DNA from: Candidatus Aphodovivens avistercoris
GTDB lineage: Bacteria; Actinomycetota; Coriobacteriia; Coriobacteriales; Eggerthellaceae
Assembly (NCBI GenBank): GCA_018710945.1
Contig: DVIW01000026.1
Coordinates: 1-44,402, forward strand
DNA: 44,402 bases
Direction: 5' to 3'
The notes under the pieces were generated by a model. That model searched no databases. It was not told the DNA's origin and was given only the letters and a program-made list of their open reading frames with translations. The stretch's first letter is position 1. Every line of letters starts with the position of its first letter. Position numbers and translations under genes: made by a program. Positions 17,474-25,949 of the stretch are shown here, in pieces.

Positions 17474-17938
17474 TTAGAACGGAATGTCCTCGTCGTAGAA
17501 CGAAGACGAGGCGTCGATCGAAGCGGACGGCGCCGGGGCCTGCGAAGCCGCGGGCGCGTACTGGGCCGTCGGGGCGGGGCTGTACTGGCGCTGCTGCGGG
17601 GCGGACTCGTTGCGGCCGGACATGAACTCCAGCTCGTCCACGATCACCTCGATCTTGCTGCGCTTCTGGCCGTCGCGCTCCCACGAGCTGTAGCGAAGCT
17701 TGCCCTCGATGGCCACCTTCTGTCCCTTGGACAGGTAACGGGAGAGGGCCTCCGCGCGCGCGCCGAACATCGTGCAGTCGATGAAATTGGGATAGTCCTC
17801 CCACTCGCCGGTCTGCTGGTTGCGGCGGCGGTCGTTCACCGCCACGCCGAACGACAGGACGCTCGTCCCGCCCGACGTGCTGCGCAGCTCAGGGTCGCGC
17901 GTAAGGTTTCCGCTGATGACAACCCGATTGATGCTCAT
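17474..17938 (-). CDS. ssb: Single-stranded DNA-binding protein
   Basis: Tetrameric OB-fold protein that coats ssDNA. The 154 residues begin MSINRVVISGNLTRDPELR, continue with the OB core (FGVAVNDRR, FIDCTMFGARAEALSRYLSKGQKVAIEGKLRYSSWE) and a flexible Pro/Ala/Gln-rich linker. They end in the acidic interaction tail DEDIPF. The start at 17938 matches the family start; an ATG 18 nt upstream is possible but gives a non-conserved extension. Its place between rpsF and rpsR is the standard arrangement. Confidence 0.97.
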   Translation of the reverse strand: MSINRVVISGNLTRDPELRSTSGGTSVLSFGVAVNDRRRNQQTGEWEDYPNFIDCTMFGARAEALSRYLSKGQKVAIEGKLRYSSWERDGQKRSKIEVIVDELEFMSGRNESAPQQRQYSPAPTAQYAPAASQAPAPSASIDASSSFYDEDIPF

Positions 17939-17990
17939 GATCTCCACCTCTTCCATACGACGGCGCCGCTGCGCCGCCCTTGCCGTGCCT

Positions 17991-18284
17991 TTAGTCGCGG
18001 TCCTCGCGCTTCACGATCATGTGGCGCACCACGGCGTCGGTGATGCGAAGCACGCGGTCGAGTTCAGCGACGCTGGCGGGATCGGCATGGAAGTCGACGA
18101 GCGTGTAGTCGCCGTCGTTCAGACCGTTGATCTCGTAAGCGAGTTTGCGCTTGCCCCACGCATCGACGTTGTCGATCGTGCCGTTGCCCTGTGCCACGGC
18201 GGTCTCGATACGCTTCGTGACGGCGGCGCGGGTCTCCTCATCGGTGGTCGGAGCGACAAAATACAGCAGTTCGTAAGCCTTCAT
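17991..18284 (-). CDS. rpsF: Small ribosomal subunit protein bS6
   Basis: The 97-residue protein starts MKAYELLYFVAPT, with the conserved WGKRKLAYEINGLNDGDYTLVDF and a DRVLRITDAVVRHMIVK ending. It forms a heterodimer with bS18 on 16S rRNA. It is the first gene of the cluster, with AAAGGAGG before the start. The leader contains an 8-bp hairpin (18310-18343), which may be the known S6:S18 feedback element. The length is normal for the family, which lacks the glutamate tail of E. coli S6. Confidence 0.97.
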   Translation of the reverse strand: MKAYELLYFVAPTTDEETRAAVTKRIETAVAQGNGTIDNVDAWGKRKLAYEINGLNDGDYTLVDFHADPASVAELDRVLRITDAVVRHMIVKREDRD

Positions 18285-18309
18285 CAGCTCACCTCCTTTG
18301 GACTCTACG

Positions 18310-18343
18310 GCCCCGGGGCTGGTGAAGGCGTATAACCCGGGGC
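18310..18343 (-). promoter_or_regulatory. Hairpin in the rpsF leader, possible S6:S18 binding motif
   Basis: On the minus strand GCCCCGGG (18343-18336) pairs perfectly with CCCGGGGC (18317-18310), around a loop containing TTATACGCC. CCG follows directly after the stem. It ends ~25 nt before the rpsF start. Many bacteria carry an S6:S18-binding RNA in this place; the match here is positional and structural, not proven. TTATAC in the loop could instead be a promoter -10. Confidence 0.4.
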
Positions 18344-18480
18344 AGGAACAGCCTGCCTATTCTAGCAGGGTCACGCCCGTCCCGCATCCCGGGTTTTCCT
18401 TCGTCCACGCTTTCACCACGTCGGCTTGCGCCGAGGCCGCCGCATCGCTGCTGCGGCAAGCATAGCGCCGCCAGCTTGCA

Positions 18481-18500
18481 CGGCGGTTGCGCAACCGCCG
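18481..18500. repeat. 20-bp perfect palindrome
   Basis: CGGCGGTTGC followed by its exact reverse complement GCAACCGCCG, with no loop. It lies between rpsF and the acidic orphan gene. It could be an operator or a cruciform-type site; no T-tract follows on either strand. The rest of 18344-18529 shows no gene. Confidence 0.5.
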
Positions 18501-18529
18501 CCGAACCCTTGCGCGGACCTTGCATGAAA

Positions 18530-18558
18530 GAAGGCGGGGAATCCGCTTCCCCGCCTTC
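18530..18558 (-). terminator. Terminator of the acidic orphan gene
   Basis: GAAGGCGGGG (18530-18539) and CCCCGCCTTC (18549-18558) form a perfect 10-bp GC-rich stem with a 9-nt loop. On the minus strand TTTC follows. It lies ~50 nt after the stop of the 18607-19161 gene. Confidence 0.7.
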
Positions 18559-18606
18559 CGTTCCGTGCGCCGTTTCAGCGCCGTTCTTGCGCCAAGCTTG
18601 CGCGCG

Positions 18607-19161
18607 CTATTCCTCTGCGTCCTCGGCGGCGGGCTCGGAAACGTCCTCGCGCTCGAAGTCCTCGTTGTCCTCGCGGTACTTCTCGTCGATCTCGTCCTCG
18701 TCGTACTCGCCGGGAGCGCGCAGCGCCACCATGAAGTTCGGTGCGGGGCCGATGTAGACCGGCTCGTCCTCGAACACGGGCGCGCCGTCCTCGCCCTGCG
18801 TGTACAGCAGGCCCACCGCGAACGCCTTGTCCTCGCCCGGCTGGCCGCCCTCGGCAATGATCACGTCGTGCGCACCGTCGTCCATCTCCACGTAGCCGTC
18901 GTAGGTGAACGCGTACGCCTGCGCGCCGCGCGCGTGCTCGACAGTGTGGCGCGCCAGGTTGAAGCAGGCTTCCTCGTCATCGGCGGGATGGCTTTCCATG
19001 AACAGGGTCTCCTTCACCGCCAGCGACGTGAACGGCACGAGCGTCTCGCCCGCCACCACCTTCGCCTTGGCGCGGTCGAGCGAGTACAGGATGACCTTCT
19101 CCAGAATCTCCGGAATCTCGGGAACCTCGTCCACCGAGCTTTCCACCACGCGTTCTGCCAT
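18607..19161 (-). CDS. Acidic protein of unknown function
   Basis: I do not recognise this 184-residue protein. It is soluble-looking, strongly acidic, and has no signal peptide or membrane segment. Residues ~1-150 look folded, with PFTSLAVKETLFMESH, EEACFNLARHTVEHARGAQ, YDGYVEMDDGAHDVIIAEGG and PVYIGPAPNFMVALRAPGEY. The last ~35 residues are almost all Asp/Glu. Codon use matches its neighbours, so it is probably native. The start at 19161 has AAAGGA 6 nt upstream. A minus-strand TACACT at 19211-19216 may be its -10. It is flanked by its own terminator and by the structured repeat at 19346-19455, so it is a single-gene unit. Confidence 0.75.
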   Translation of the reverse strand: MAERVVESSVDEVPEIPEILEKVILYSLDRAKAKVVAGETLVPFTSLAVKETLFMESHPADDEEACFNLARHTVEHARGAQAYAFTYDGYVEMDDGAHDVIIAEGGQPGEDKAFAVGLLYTQGEDGAPVFEDEPVYIGPAPNFMVALRAPGEYDEDEIDEKYREDNEDFEREDVSEPAAEDAEE

Positions 19162-19345
19162 GATCGGTTCCTTTCGTCTTCGTAGGAAGCGGAATTGTTC
19201 GCATTGCTGCAGTGTACACGATCAGGCCCGCGCCCTTTTCCAGACAAGCGCCCGCACGCACCCCCGCCAGCCCAACGGCGCGTTTTCTTCACGCGTTTCG
19301 ACCTCGCGAATTGATTTTCTGAACCATTCAGATTGAGAAAAAGCA

Positions 19346-19455
19346 GCTGAGAGGGTCTGAGGTGCCCAGATTCATGGGATCGCAAGGGCGAAGCGTACTT
19401 CGGTACGCGAGTCCTTGGGATCGCGCGAAGATGGGGTGCATCAGGCCCTCTCAAC
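19346..19455 (-). repeat. ~110-nt imperfect inverted repeat, possible structured RNA
   Basis: The left arm (19346-19383) and right arm (19417-19455) are imperfectly complementary, sharing GAGAGGG-CTGA and GATC-C blocks. Inside, CAAGG/CCTTG and a 6-bp stem GCGTAC-TTCG-GTACGC (19393-19408) with a UUCG tetraloop continue the fold. Read on the minus strand the arm ends in a T-rich tail (TGCTTTTTCTC), so a terminated small RNA is possible. It sits between the tRNA-Ser pair and the acidic orphan gene. No coding frame explains it. Confidence 0.55.
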
Positions 19456-19464
19456 GGAGAAGCA

Positions 19465-19492
19465 GTTCCGCGGGCTGGCAAGCCCGCGGAAC
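19465..19492. repeat. Perfect 12-bp stem hairpin
   Basis: GTTCCGCGGGCT and AGCCCGCGGAAC pair perfectly around a 4-nt loop. Minus-strand sequence after it is TGCTTCTCC, not a good T-tract, and plus-strand sequence is A-rich. It may insulate the tRNA-Ser transcript from the element to its left. Confidence 0.5.
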
Positions 19493-19510
19493 GAAAAACC
19501 CCTTTGACCT

Positions 19511-19546
19511 GAAAAGCAAAACAGGCCCGACACGGTGCCGGACCTG
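19511..19546 (-). terminator. Terminator after tRNA-Ser (CGA)
   Basis: On the minus strand CAGGTCCGGCAC pairs with the following TGTCGGGCCTG with minor mismatches, then TTTTGCTTTT. It begins ~10 nt after the encoded CCA. Confidence 0.75.
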
Positions 19547-19557
19547 CAAGAACAAAC

Positions 19558-19650
19558 TGGCGGAGGAGGAGGGATTCGAACCCTCGTTACCCGGGTCACG
19601 GGTAAAACGGTTTTCGAGACCGCCGCATTCAACCACTCTGCCACCCCTCC
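19558..19650 (-). tRNA. tRNA-Ser (CGA)
   Basis: A 93-nt class II tRNA with a long variable arm. The acceptor GGAGGGG pairs with CTCCTCC. The anticodon stem GCGGT/ACCGT encloses CTCGAAA, so the anticodon is CGA and reads UCG. The T-loop is GGTTCGAATCC, with encoded CCA. It lies downstream of tRNA-Ser (GGA) on the same strand. Confidence 0.96.
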
Positions 19651-19742
19651 GCGTGGGATGCCGCCGTGCCGCCTCGACCGGCGGCAGGCGCTCTGAAACG
19701 TTGCGGGACGGTGGTTCCTATTCCTCTGCAACGTGATTTTTC

Positions 19743-19834
19743 TGGCGGAGAGACGGGGATTCGAACCCCGGATACGCTTTTGGCGCATACACGATTTCCA
19801 ATCGTGCTCCTTCGGCCAGCTCGGACATCTCTCC
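19743..19834 (-). tRNA. tRNA-Ser (GGA)
   Basis: A 92-nt class II tRNA: acceptor GGAGAGA/TCTCTCC, anticodon loop TTGGAAA giving GGA (reads UCC/UCU), long variable arm with GTATGCGCC and GCGTATCC, T-loop GGTTCGAATCC, CCA encoded. It is followed on the same strand by tRNA-Ser (CGA) 92 nt away. That spacer holds a possible GTTGC/GCAAC hairpin. Confidence 0.96.
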
Positions 19835-19874
19835 GCTTCAACCGTACGCGCTCATCCGAGCGCAGCAGCTACGT

Positions 19875-19903
19875 AGTATACAACAGCCGCGCGTCGCTCA
19901 CAA
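19875..19903 (-). promoter_or_regulatory. Promoter of the tRNA-Ser genes
   Basis: Minus-strand TTGTGA (19898-19903) and TATACT (19875-19880) are separated by exactly 17 bp, ~40 bp before tRNA-Ser (GGA). Confidence 0.75.
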
Positions 19904-20003
19904 GCTCAACACACGAGCGACTTCGCGCTTTGCGAACGCCGACGCGTCGGAGACGAAAGCGCCTCCAACAAGAACGCGAACGAACGGGTTTCAGGCAGCA
20001 ACC

Positions 20004-21215
20004 CTACGCAGCGTCCTGCGTCGCTTCATCCCCGCCCTCGGACCCGCTCTCGGCGGCGTCCTCGGTCGAGCCGTCAGCCGCTTCCGCACCCGCATCGGCG
20101 GAAACCTCGGAGCCCTCGCCCTCCGCAGAGCCGTCCGAGCCCTCGTCGGCAGCCGCATCGGTGCCGTCGTCGGTCTGGTACTGCGACAGGTCAACGTCGT
20201 AGGGAAGCCCCTCGGGCATGTCGTTCACCACGATCTCGGAATCAGCCTTGAACTGGTCGTACCATTCCTGGTACGCCTCAAGCTGGGCGTCGTCGGTAAG
20301 GCTGCTCTTGAAGGACTCGACGAACTCCTCGGGAAGCTGGTCGAGCGAGGTGAGCTGCGCGGGCGCCGTGAACTGGTCGGTGCACAGGATGATGTGGTAG
20401 CCATAGGAGCTTTCCACCAGCCCGCTCATCTGGCCTACCGAAAGGCCGTCGAGCGCCTGCTGGTACTCATCCACGAACGTGGTCAGCTTGTCCCAACCCA
20501 CGTCGCCGCCCTCTTGGGCGCTGCCCGTGTCGATGGAGTACTGCGCGGCGGCGTCGGCGAAGTCAAGCTCGCCGGCGTTGATCTTGTCGAGCACCTCCTG
20601 CGCCGTCTCCTTGTCGGTGGAGTTGAACAGGATGTGGCTGGAGCGCTTGGCTCCGTCGTAATCGGCAATGACGCCGGAAGCGTAGTCGAGGATCTCCTGG
20701 TCGGAAGGATCTTCCGGAGCAAAGGAATCGTAGAGCTTCTGCTGCAGCAGGTTCGTGCGGATGTTGTCGCGGTAAGCGTCCTCGTCCTCGAAGCCGGCGC
20801 CCTCAAGCGCCGCCTGCCACTTCTCGTCGGAAGAATAGTTCGCCTTCATCTTGTCGAGGGTTTCCTCGATCTCCGAATCCTCAACGGTCACGCCGCGCTC
20901 CTCGGCACCCTGCTCGATGAGGTCCTTTTCAACGAAGGCGTTGATATAGTCCTCGCGCAGCTGCTCGGGGGTGTAGTCGCTGCTGGCCAGGGTGAGGCCC
21001 CACATCGCCTCGTCGTCAAGCCCGTTGGCCTCGCGGTAGTCCTGAATGAGGACGGTGATGTCGTCCTCGGGGATCTCCACGCCGTTGACCGTGGCGGCCA
21101 CGCCGCCGGTGAGGCCCTCGGCCGAGCCGTCGGAAGCGCACGCCGTCGCGGTGCACAGACACACCGCCGTCAACCCTGCCGCGCAGGCGACCTTCATGAG
21201 TTTCGGAGTGATCAT
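20004..21215 (-). CDS. PpiC-type peptidyl-prolyl isomerase, probable lipoprotein (PrsA/SurA-like)
   Basis: A 403-residue extracytoplasmic folding factor. The N terminus MITPKLMKVACAAGLTAVC is a lipoprotein-type signal. The likely lipid-modified Cys is in TATAC-ASDG, although the lipobox is not ideal. A SurA-N-like helical region (ATVNGVEIPEDDI onward) precedes one parvulin domain at about residues 185-280: SSHILF, DFADAAAQYSIDTGSAQEGGDVGW, GYHIILC. The C-terminal ~70 residues are a Ser/Glu/Ala-rich acidic tail. The start at 21215 follows a GGGAAGGG stretch and gives a proper signal peptide; the longer frame does not. It is monocistronic. Confidence 0.88.
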   Translation of the reverse strand: MITPKLMKVACAAGLTAVCLCTATACASDGSAEGLTGGVAATVNGVEIPEDDITVLIQDYREANGLDDEAMWGLTLASSDYTPEQLREDYINAFVEKDLIEQGAEERGVTVEDSEIEETLDKMKANYSSDEKWQAALEGAGFEDEDAYRDNIRTNLLQQKLYDSFAPEDPSDQEILDYASGVIADYDGAKRSSHILFNSTDKETAQEVLDKINAGELDFADAAAQYSIDTGSAQEGGDVGWDKLTTFVDEYQQALDGLSVGQMSGLVESSYGYHIILCTDQFTAPAQLTSLDQLPEEFVESFKSSLTDDAQLEAYQEWYDQFKADSEIVVNDMPEGLPYDVDLSQYQTDDGTDAAADEGSDGSAEGEGSEVSADAGAEAADGSTEDAAESGSEGGDEATQDAA

Positions 21216-21410
21216 ATGGCCCTTCCCTATGCAGCATGCCGGCGAACCCCCGGGTCCCGGCATGGTTCCGTATCGCGGCTATTGTCGCACACGGGAAATT
21301 GCGCCCTGACCGCTGCACAAGATGACCACGTTCGTTTCATAGACGCCCCCACAATGGCGCAGGCAGGCGGCGGAAAACTGACGGCAAACGGGTTTCGCCT
21401 GGGGAAACGA

Positions 21411-21479
21411 CGGGAAAAAGAAGCGCCCGGCGCCTTTCGCTTTCCCGCAGCGAAGCGGAAGGGCGAAGGCGCCGGGCGC
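21411..21479 (-). terminator. typA terminator
   Basis: A very stable stem pairs GCGCCCGGCGCCTT-type arms at both ends (21423-21440 and 21463-21479), with a minus-strand tail CTTCTTTTTCCC. It lies ~35 nt after the typA stop. The rest of 21216-21410 shows no gene. Confidence 0.8.
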
Positions 21480-21514
21480 AACCGGAGCAAGCTACGGCGA
21501 AGAAGCGGGATCGA

Positions 21515-23326
21515 CTACTTCTTCGCGGCCTTCTTGCGCTCGACGGCCGACAGCATGCGCTTGCGCAGGCGGATGTTCTTCGGCGTGACCTCCACCAGCT
21601 CGTCGTCCTCGATGTACTCCAGCGCCTCTTCCAGCGTGAAGGTGATGGGCGGCGTCAGCTGGATGGCCTTGTCAGCCGTGGAGGAACGCTGGTTGCCCAG
21701 GTTCTTCGAGCGCTCCACGTTCACCACCATGTCGCCTTCCTTGGCCGACTCGCCCACGATCATGCCCTCGTAGCACTCGTCGCCCGGGCCGACGAACAGC
21801 CGGCCGCGCTCCTGCAGGGTGTCCAGCGCGTAGGCCACGGCCTTGCCGGTGGACATGGCTATCATGCTGCCGTTCTTGCGCCCGGCCATCTCGCCGGAGT
21901 ACGGCCCGTACTCGCGGAAGCGGTGGAACAGGACGGCCTCGCCGTGGGTGGCGTTCAGGATGCGCGTCTTCAAGCCCATCGTGCCGCGCGAGGGGATGGT
22001 AAAGGTGAGGTGCGTCATGCTCTCGTCGGAGGCCATGTCCTGCATGATGCCGCCGGCGTTGCCCATCACCTCGATGGCCTTGCCCGCGTAGTCGTTGGGC
22101 ACGTCCACCGTGGCTTCCTCGACCGGCTCCAGCTTGCTGCCGTCCTCGGCGGTCTTGTACACCACCTGCGGGCGGCCCACCTGGAACTCGAAGCCCTCGC
22201 GGCGCATCGTCTCCATCAGCACCGACAGGTGCAGCACGCCGCGGCCGGCCACCTTCACGCCGGACTTGTCCTCCGTCTCGTCGATACGCATGGAGATGTT
22301 GCTCTCCTTCTCGCGCATCAGGCGCTCCTTCAGCTGGCGCGCGCCCACGATCTCGCCGTCGCGACCCACCAGCGGGCTGGTGGACGCCTCGAACACCACC
22401 GACATCGTGGGCTCTTCCACAGCGATGGGCGGCATCTCCACCGGGTTCTCCGGGTCGGTGATCACGTCGCCGATGTCGGCATCCTCGATGCCGATGACCG
22501 CGATGATGTCGCCGGCATGGGCTTCCCTCTCCTCCACCTTGCCCAGCTTGTCGAAGGTGTACACCTTGCGCACTATGCCGGTGCGCTGGGTACCGTCGGG
22601 GCGGATGACCAGCACCTGCTCCTTCTCGTGCATCGTGCCGCTGTGCAGGCGCCCCACGCCGATGCGGCCCTCGTAGCTGCTGTGGTCGACGGTGCACACC
22701 TGCAGCGCCACCGGGCCGTCGGGGTCAACGTCGGGCGCAGGGATCTCTTCCAGGATGGTGTCGAGCAAAGGAATCATGTCCATGTTGCCGTCATCGGGCT
22801 CGAAGCGCGCGTAGCCGTTCACCGCAGAGGTGTACACTACGGGGAAGTCCAGTTGCTCGTCGGTGGCGCCCAGCTCCACCATCAGGTCGAACACCTTGTC
22901 CACCGCCGCCGAGGGGTCGGCGTTGGGGCGGTCGATCTTGTTCACCACCACGACGATGCGCAGGTTGGAGGCCAGCGCATGCGACAGCACGAAGCGGGTC
23001 TGGGGCTTGGGGCCCTCGTAGGCGTCCACGATCAGCAGCGCGCCGTCGGCCATGTTCAGCACGCGCTCCACCTCGCCACCGAAGTCGGCGTGGCCGGGCG
23101 TGTCGATGACGTTGATCTTCACGTCCTTGTACGTGATGGAGATGTTCTTCGACAGGATGGTGATGCCGCGCTCGCGCTCTTGGTCGTTGCTGTCGAGCAC
23201 GCGCTCTTCCACCTGCTGGTTGGCGCGGAACACGCCCGCCGCGTACAGCAGGCGGTCCACCAGCGTGGTCTTGCCGTGGTCGACGTGCGCGATGATGGCC
23301 ACGTTGCGCAGATTCTCTTGCTTCAC
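21515..23326 (-). CDS. typA: Ribosome-associated GTPase TypA/BipA
   Basis: A 603-residue translational GTPase. G1 is AHVDHGKTT, with G2 in the RGITI switch. G3 is [15 protein letters not shown], and G4 is [13 protein letters not shown]-like domains and the TypA-specific C-terminal domain (GERLF-type motif, here [16 protein letters not shown], then [16 protein letters not shown]) follow. It assists late 50S assembly and growth under stress and cold. It is the first gene after a 15-nt gap from the upstream J-domain gene, so the two are probably cotranscribed. The length is normal for the family. Confidence 0.97.
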   Translation of the reverse strand: MKQENLRNVAIIAHVDHGKTTLVDRLLYAAGVFRANQQVEERVLDSNDQERERGITILSKNISITYKDVKINVIDTPGHADFGGEVERVLNMADGALLIVDAYEGPKPQTRFVLSHALASNLRIVVVVNKIDRPNADPSAAVDKVFDLMVELGATDEQLDFPVVYTSAVNGYARFEPDDGNMDMIPLLDTILEEIPAPDVDPDGPVALQVCTVDHSSYEGRIGVGRLHSGTMHEKEQVLVIRPDGTQRTGIVRKVYTFDKLGKVEEREAHAGDIIAVIGIEDADIGDVITDPENPVEMPPIAVEEPTMSVVFEASTSPLVGRDGEIVGARQLKERLMREKESNISMRIDETEDKSGVKVAGRGVLHLSVLMETMRREGFEFQVGRPQVVYKTAEDGSKLEPVEEATVDVPNDYAGKAIEVMGNAGGIMQDMASDESMTHLTFTIPSRGTMGLKTRILNATHGEAVLFHRFREYGPYSGEMAGRKNGSMIAMSTGKAVAYALDTLQERGRLFVGPGDECYEGMIVGESAKEGDMVVNVERSKNLGNQRSSTADKAIQLTPPITFTLEEALEYIEDDELVEVTPKNIRLRKRMLSAVERKKAAKK

Positions 23327-23341
23327 TTCGCTCCTTCTTCC

Positions 23342-23917
23342 TTACTTCAGCTCGTCCAGCCGGGCGAGCAGTTTGCCTTTCTCGTCGGCGAGCTCGGACA
23401 AGCGCGCATCCAGCATGCCGATGCCGCGCTGGGCCGAGACCGCCTGGACGGCGCCCCACACGGCCGCCGCCGTTGCCAGCGCCGCCACAGCCAGCAGCAG
23501 CCCCTTCGCGCTGCGACCGCACAGAAGCGCCGCTATGCCGCCTATGACCAGGAACGACACACCATTGCGGCGCTCGTCGGACAGGGCGTCGCGCTGCGCG
23601 GCCAGCTGCACGCGCGCGGCGGCGATGCCGGCCAGGCGCGCCTCGATCTCGCGTTCCTCGGAAAGCCCCGACGCGCGGTGCGAGGCGGCGCTGCCGTCCC
23701 CGGCGGATGCGCGGGCGCGGCTGCCCTTCCCCATCAGCGTGTCGTAGGCGTCCTGGAGGTTCTTGAACTGCTCGGTGGCGCGGTCCTGCAGCTTCTTGTT
23801 CCCGGCGAACCGGTCGGGATGGAGTATCTGCGCCGTCTCGCGGTACGCGGCCTTGATGTCGTCGAGGGAGACGTCCCCGTCCAGGCCCAAGATGCGCAGC
23901 GCTTCGGTTCGGTTCAT
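23342..23917 (-). CDS. Membrane-associated J-domain protein
   Basis: A 191-residue protein. An N-terminal J domain (about residues 1-60) has the invariant HPD in QILHPDRF, so it can stimulate a DnaK ATPase. A charged linker follows, then a helical segment ([25 protein letters not shown]). Two hydrophobic stretches, around [14 protein letters not shown] and [18 protein letters not shown], and a C-terminal coiled coil complete it. The start at 23917 has AGGAG 4 nt before it. It is not canonical DnaJ: there is no G/F region or zinc fingers. It is tightly linked to typA (15 nt), which suggests a coupled role in folding or stress at the membrane. Confidence 0.8.
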   Translation of the reverse strand: MNRTEALRILGLDGDVSLDDIKAAYRETAQILHPDRFAGNKKLQDRATEQFKNLQDAYDTLMGKGSRARASAGDGSAASHRASGLSEEREIEARLAGIAAARVQLAAQRDALSDERRNGVSFLVIGGIAALLCGRSAKGLLLAVAALATAAAVWGAVQAVSAQRGIGMLDARLSELADEKGKLLARLDELK

Positions 23918-23959
23918 GATCTCCTGCCGTGTCGGTGGCGGTTGCAGCACCCGATTCTA

Positions 23960-24916
23960 TCACGCGCGCGTCGGGCGGGCGGGCTGCTGCACCGCTCCCC
24001 CACAAGCCAGAAGGCGCGCGGCGGCGAAGGCGGCGGGCGCCAGCAGAAGCGCCGCCGCGGCCAGGGCGGCCGCTTCGGCCGGGGCACCGGTGAGGTAGGT
24101 GCTCGGGAAGGCGCCGGTGGCCAGCATCCAAGGCAGGAACAGCGCCGCGTCGTAGCACGCGTGCAGCGTGGCCGCCAACGCCAAGCTACCCGTGCGGCGG
24201 ACGAAGCCGGTCATGATGAGGCCGAACAGGAACCCTTGGGCGCACTTGAGCGCCATCTGGGCGGCGAGGGGCGCCGTGAAAGACGCGCCCGGCGCCGGGG
24301 CGGAAAGGTGCAGCAGCGCGAACAGGGCGCTGACCAGCAGGGCGGCCAGAAGCGGGCAGCTCTCGGGCGCGGAGCCGCGGGAGCGGAAGGCGCGCTCAAA
24401 CACGCCCTGAGCCAGCACGCGGAACAGGCCCTCTTCGTAGAAGCCGGTGCAGGCGCACACGAGTAGGTACGCGCCGAACGACAGCAGCACGAGCGGAAGC
24501 GAGGCGGGAGCAGCAGGGGCGGGCGCGCCCGCCTGCGTACCCGCCACCTCGGCGGGCGGCTGCGAGGCGTCGCCGCCCAGCAGCGAGAACACCACCAGGA
24601 ACGCCGCCGCCGAGCACGCCAGACATGCCACGGCCAGAAACGGCGAGGCGGCCCAGGAGGGAAGCGCCCGGTGGCCTTCCGACGACGCCGGCTCGCCGCA
24701 CGCCAAAGAGACGGCGCGCGGGAAGCACGACAGCGCGGCAGCGACGATGGCGGCGCAGGCCAACGCGGATGCGGTGGAGGTCGCAAGCGACGAGCCGGCC
24801 AGCTGCCCAGCCGTCAGCGCGGCGGACACGGCGGCGCAAGCGGCCACCAGCACGAGCGCCGGATGGCGGCGCGCGGCGTCGCGGATGCGGAAGATGTGGA
24901 CGCGCAGGCTAGGCAC
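23960..24916 (-). CDS. CPBP family intramembrane metalloprotease (Abi/CAAX-like)
   Basis: A ~318-residue polytopic membrane protein with the three CPBP motifs: EEGLFR (motif 1, the metal-binding Glu pair), LLHLS (motif 2 His), and LHACYDA (motif 3). It has 7-8 hydrophobic stretches rich in Ala/Leu. Relatives process prenylated proteins or bacteriocin-like peptides, or serve in immunity; no substrate is apparent here. The start is uncertain: GTG at 24916 has AAGGAG 9 nt upstream, TTG at 24922 is closer to it, and GTG at 24946 has no visible ribosome site. It lies 42 nt upstream of the J-domain gene. Confidence 0.8.
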   Translation of the reverse strand: MPSLRVHIFRIRDAARRHPALVLVAACAAVSAALTAGQLAGSSLATSTASALACAAIVAAALSCFPRAVSLACGEPASSEGHRALPSWAASPFLAVACLACSAAAFLVVFSLLGGDASQPPAEVAGTQAGAPAPAAPASLPLVLLSFGAYLLVCACTGFYEEGLFRVLAQGVFERAFRSRGSAPESCPLLAALLVSALFALLHLSAPAPGASFTAPLAAQMALKCAQGFLFGLIMTGFVRRTGSLALAATLHACYDAALFLPWMLATGAFPSTYLTGAPAEAAALAAAALLLAPAAFAAARLLACGGAVQQPARPTRA

Positions 24917-24946
24917 GGGCAAGCGCTCCTTCGCCGAGTTCCACAC

Positions 24947-25254
24947 GCACCGAGCGAACGCCAGCTGCGGCGTCGGTGCTCGAAACAGGTTTGCGGAAGC
25001 GGATCATCGGCCATGCCTTTCAGTAGAACGTTCCGCCCAAGACGAATCGGGCGGTTTTCCCAGACCACGCGGCGGGCGCGGCGGGAACGCGGAGCAGACG
25101 GGCGAACGGGCATCCGCCGCGCATCGCCGATCCGCTCGATCATACCACGGATGGCCCGCAGCGCCGGGCGCAGGCGACAGGGGCAGTATAATGCGGCGGA
25201 ACGCAGCCCGCGCGCGGCGGGCGCGGCCTCAAGGAGAAGGGGAAGGAGGCGGCC
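24947..25254. promoter_or_regulatory. Divergent intergenic region with TATAAT for the TraX-like gene
   Basis: No gene is seen. A perfect TATAAT at 25187-25192 (plus strand) lies 63 nt before the TraX-like start, but no good -35 is found 17 bp upstream. The minus-strand start of the CPBP gene faces away from it, so both promoters must be here. Confidence 0.45.
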
Positions 25255-25941
25255 GTGACCTCGTTCGCGCTGAAGCTGATCGCCATCGCCGGCATGACGT
25301 GCAACCACGCCGCCTACCTGTTCGCCGCCTGGCTGCCCTATCCCGCGTACTGCCTTTTGGAGGGGCTGGGCGGGCTCACCTTCCCCGTCATGGCGTTCCT
25401 TCTGGCGGAGGGCTGGCGGCACACGTCGAACGTGTGGCGCTACGGCCTGCGGCTCGCGCTGTTCGCGCTGGTGTCGCAGGTTCCCTACGCGCTGTTCCTC
25501 GGCTGGGAGGGCAACGTCATGTTCACGCTGCTGGCCGGGCTGGCGCTGCTGCATCTGCGCGACGCCCTGCGCAGCCGCGCGCTGTGGTGGCTGGCAGCGG
25601 TGGCGCTGGCCGTCTTCACCCTCGGCGCCGACTGGGGACTCATCGGCGTGGCGATGGTGCTGGTGGCCGGGCTGGCGCCGGCGCGCCTTCAACGTTCGCT
25701 TGGCATGGCGGCCCTGCCGGCCGCCGCTATCGGCATCCCCGCGCTGGCGGGGCTTGCCGCCGGCGACGCCACGGCCCTGCCCGCGCTGCTGTACGCCGCC
25801 GGCAACCTGGCGGCCGGCGGCTTGCTGCTGCTCTACGACGGACGGCGCGGCCGCCCGTTGAAGTGGTTCTTCTACGCCTACTACCCCGCGCACATCGCCG
25901 TGCTGGGCGTCGCGCGCGGGGTGCTGCTGGGCGTGTGGTAG
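25255..25941 (+). CDS. TraX family membrane protein
   Basis: A 228-residue protein with about 7-8 hydrophobic helices. The N terminus (LKLIAIAGMTCNHAAYLF) and the C-terminal KWFFYAYYPAHIAVLG are the conserved ends of TraX/acyltransferase-3-like proteins. TraX acetylates F-pilin in conjugative plasmids; chromosomal members without pilus genes, as here, have unknown substrates. The start is GTG at 25255, with AAGGAGG 6 nt upstream. It is convergent with the carboxylesterase gene, 8 nt apart, leaving no room for a separate terminator. Confidence 0.85.
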   Translation: MTSFALKLIAIAGMTCNHAAYLFAAWLPYPAYCLLEGLGGLTFPVMAFLLAEGWRHTSNVWRYGLRLALFALVSQVPYALFLGWEGNVMFTLLAGLALLHLRDALRSRALWWLAAVALAVFTLGADWGLIGVAMVLVAGLAPARLQRSLGMAALPAAAIGIPALAGLAAGDATALPALLYAAGNLAAGGLLLLYDGRRGRPLKWFFYAYYPAHIAVLGVARGVLLGVW

Positions 25942-25949
25942 GAGCTGCG

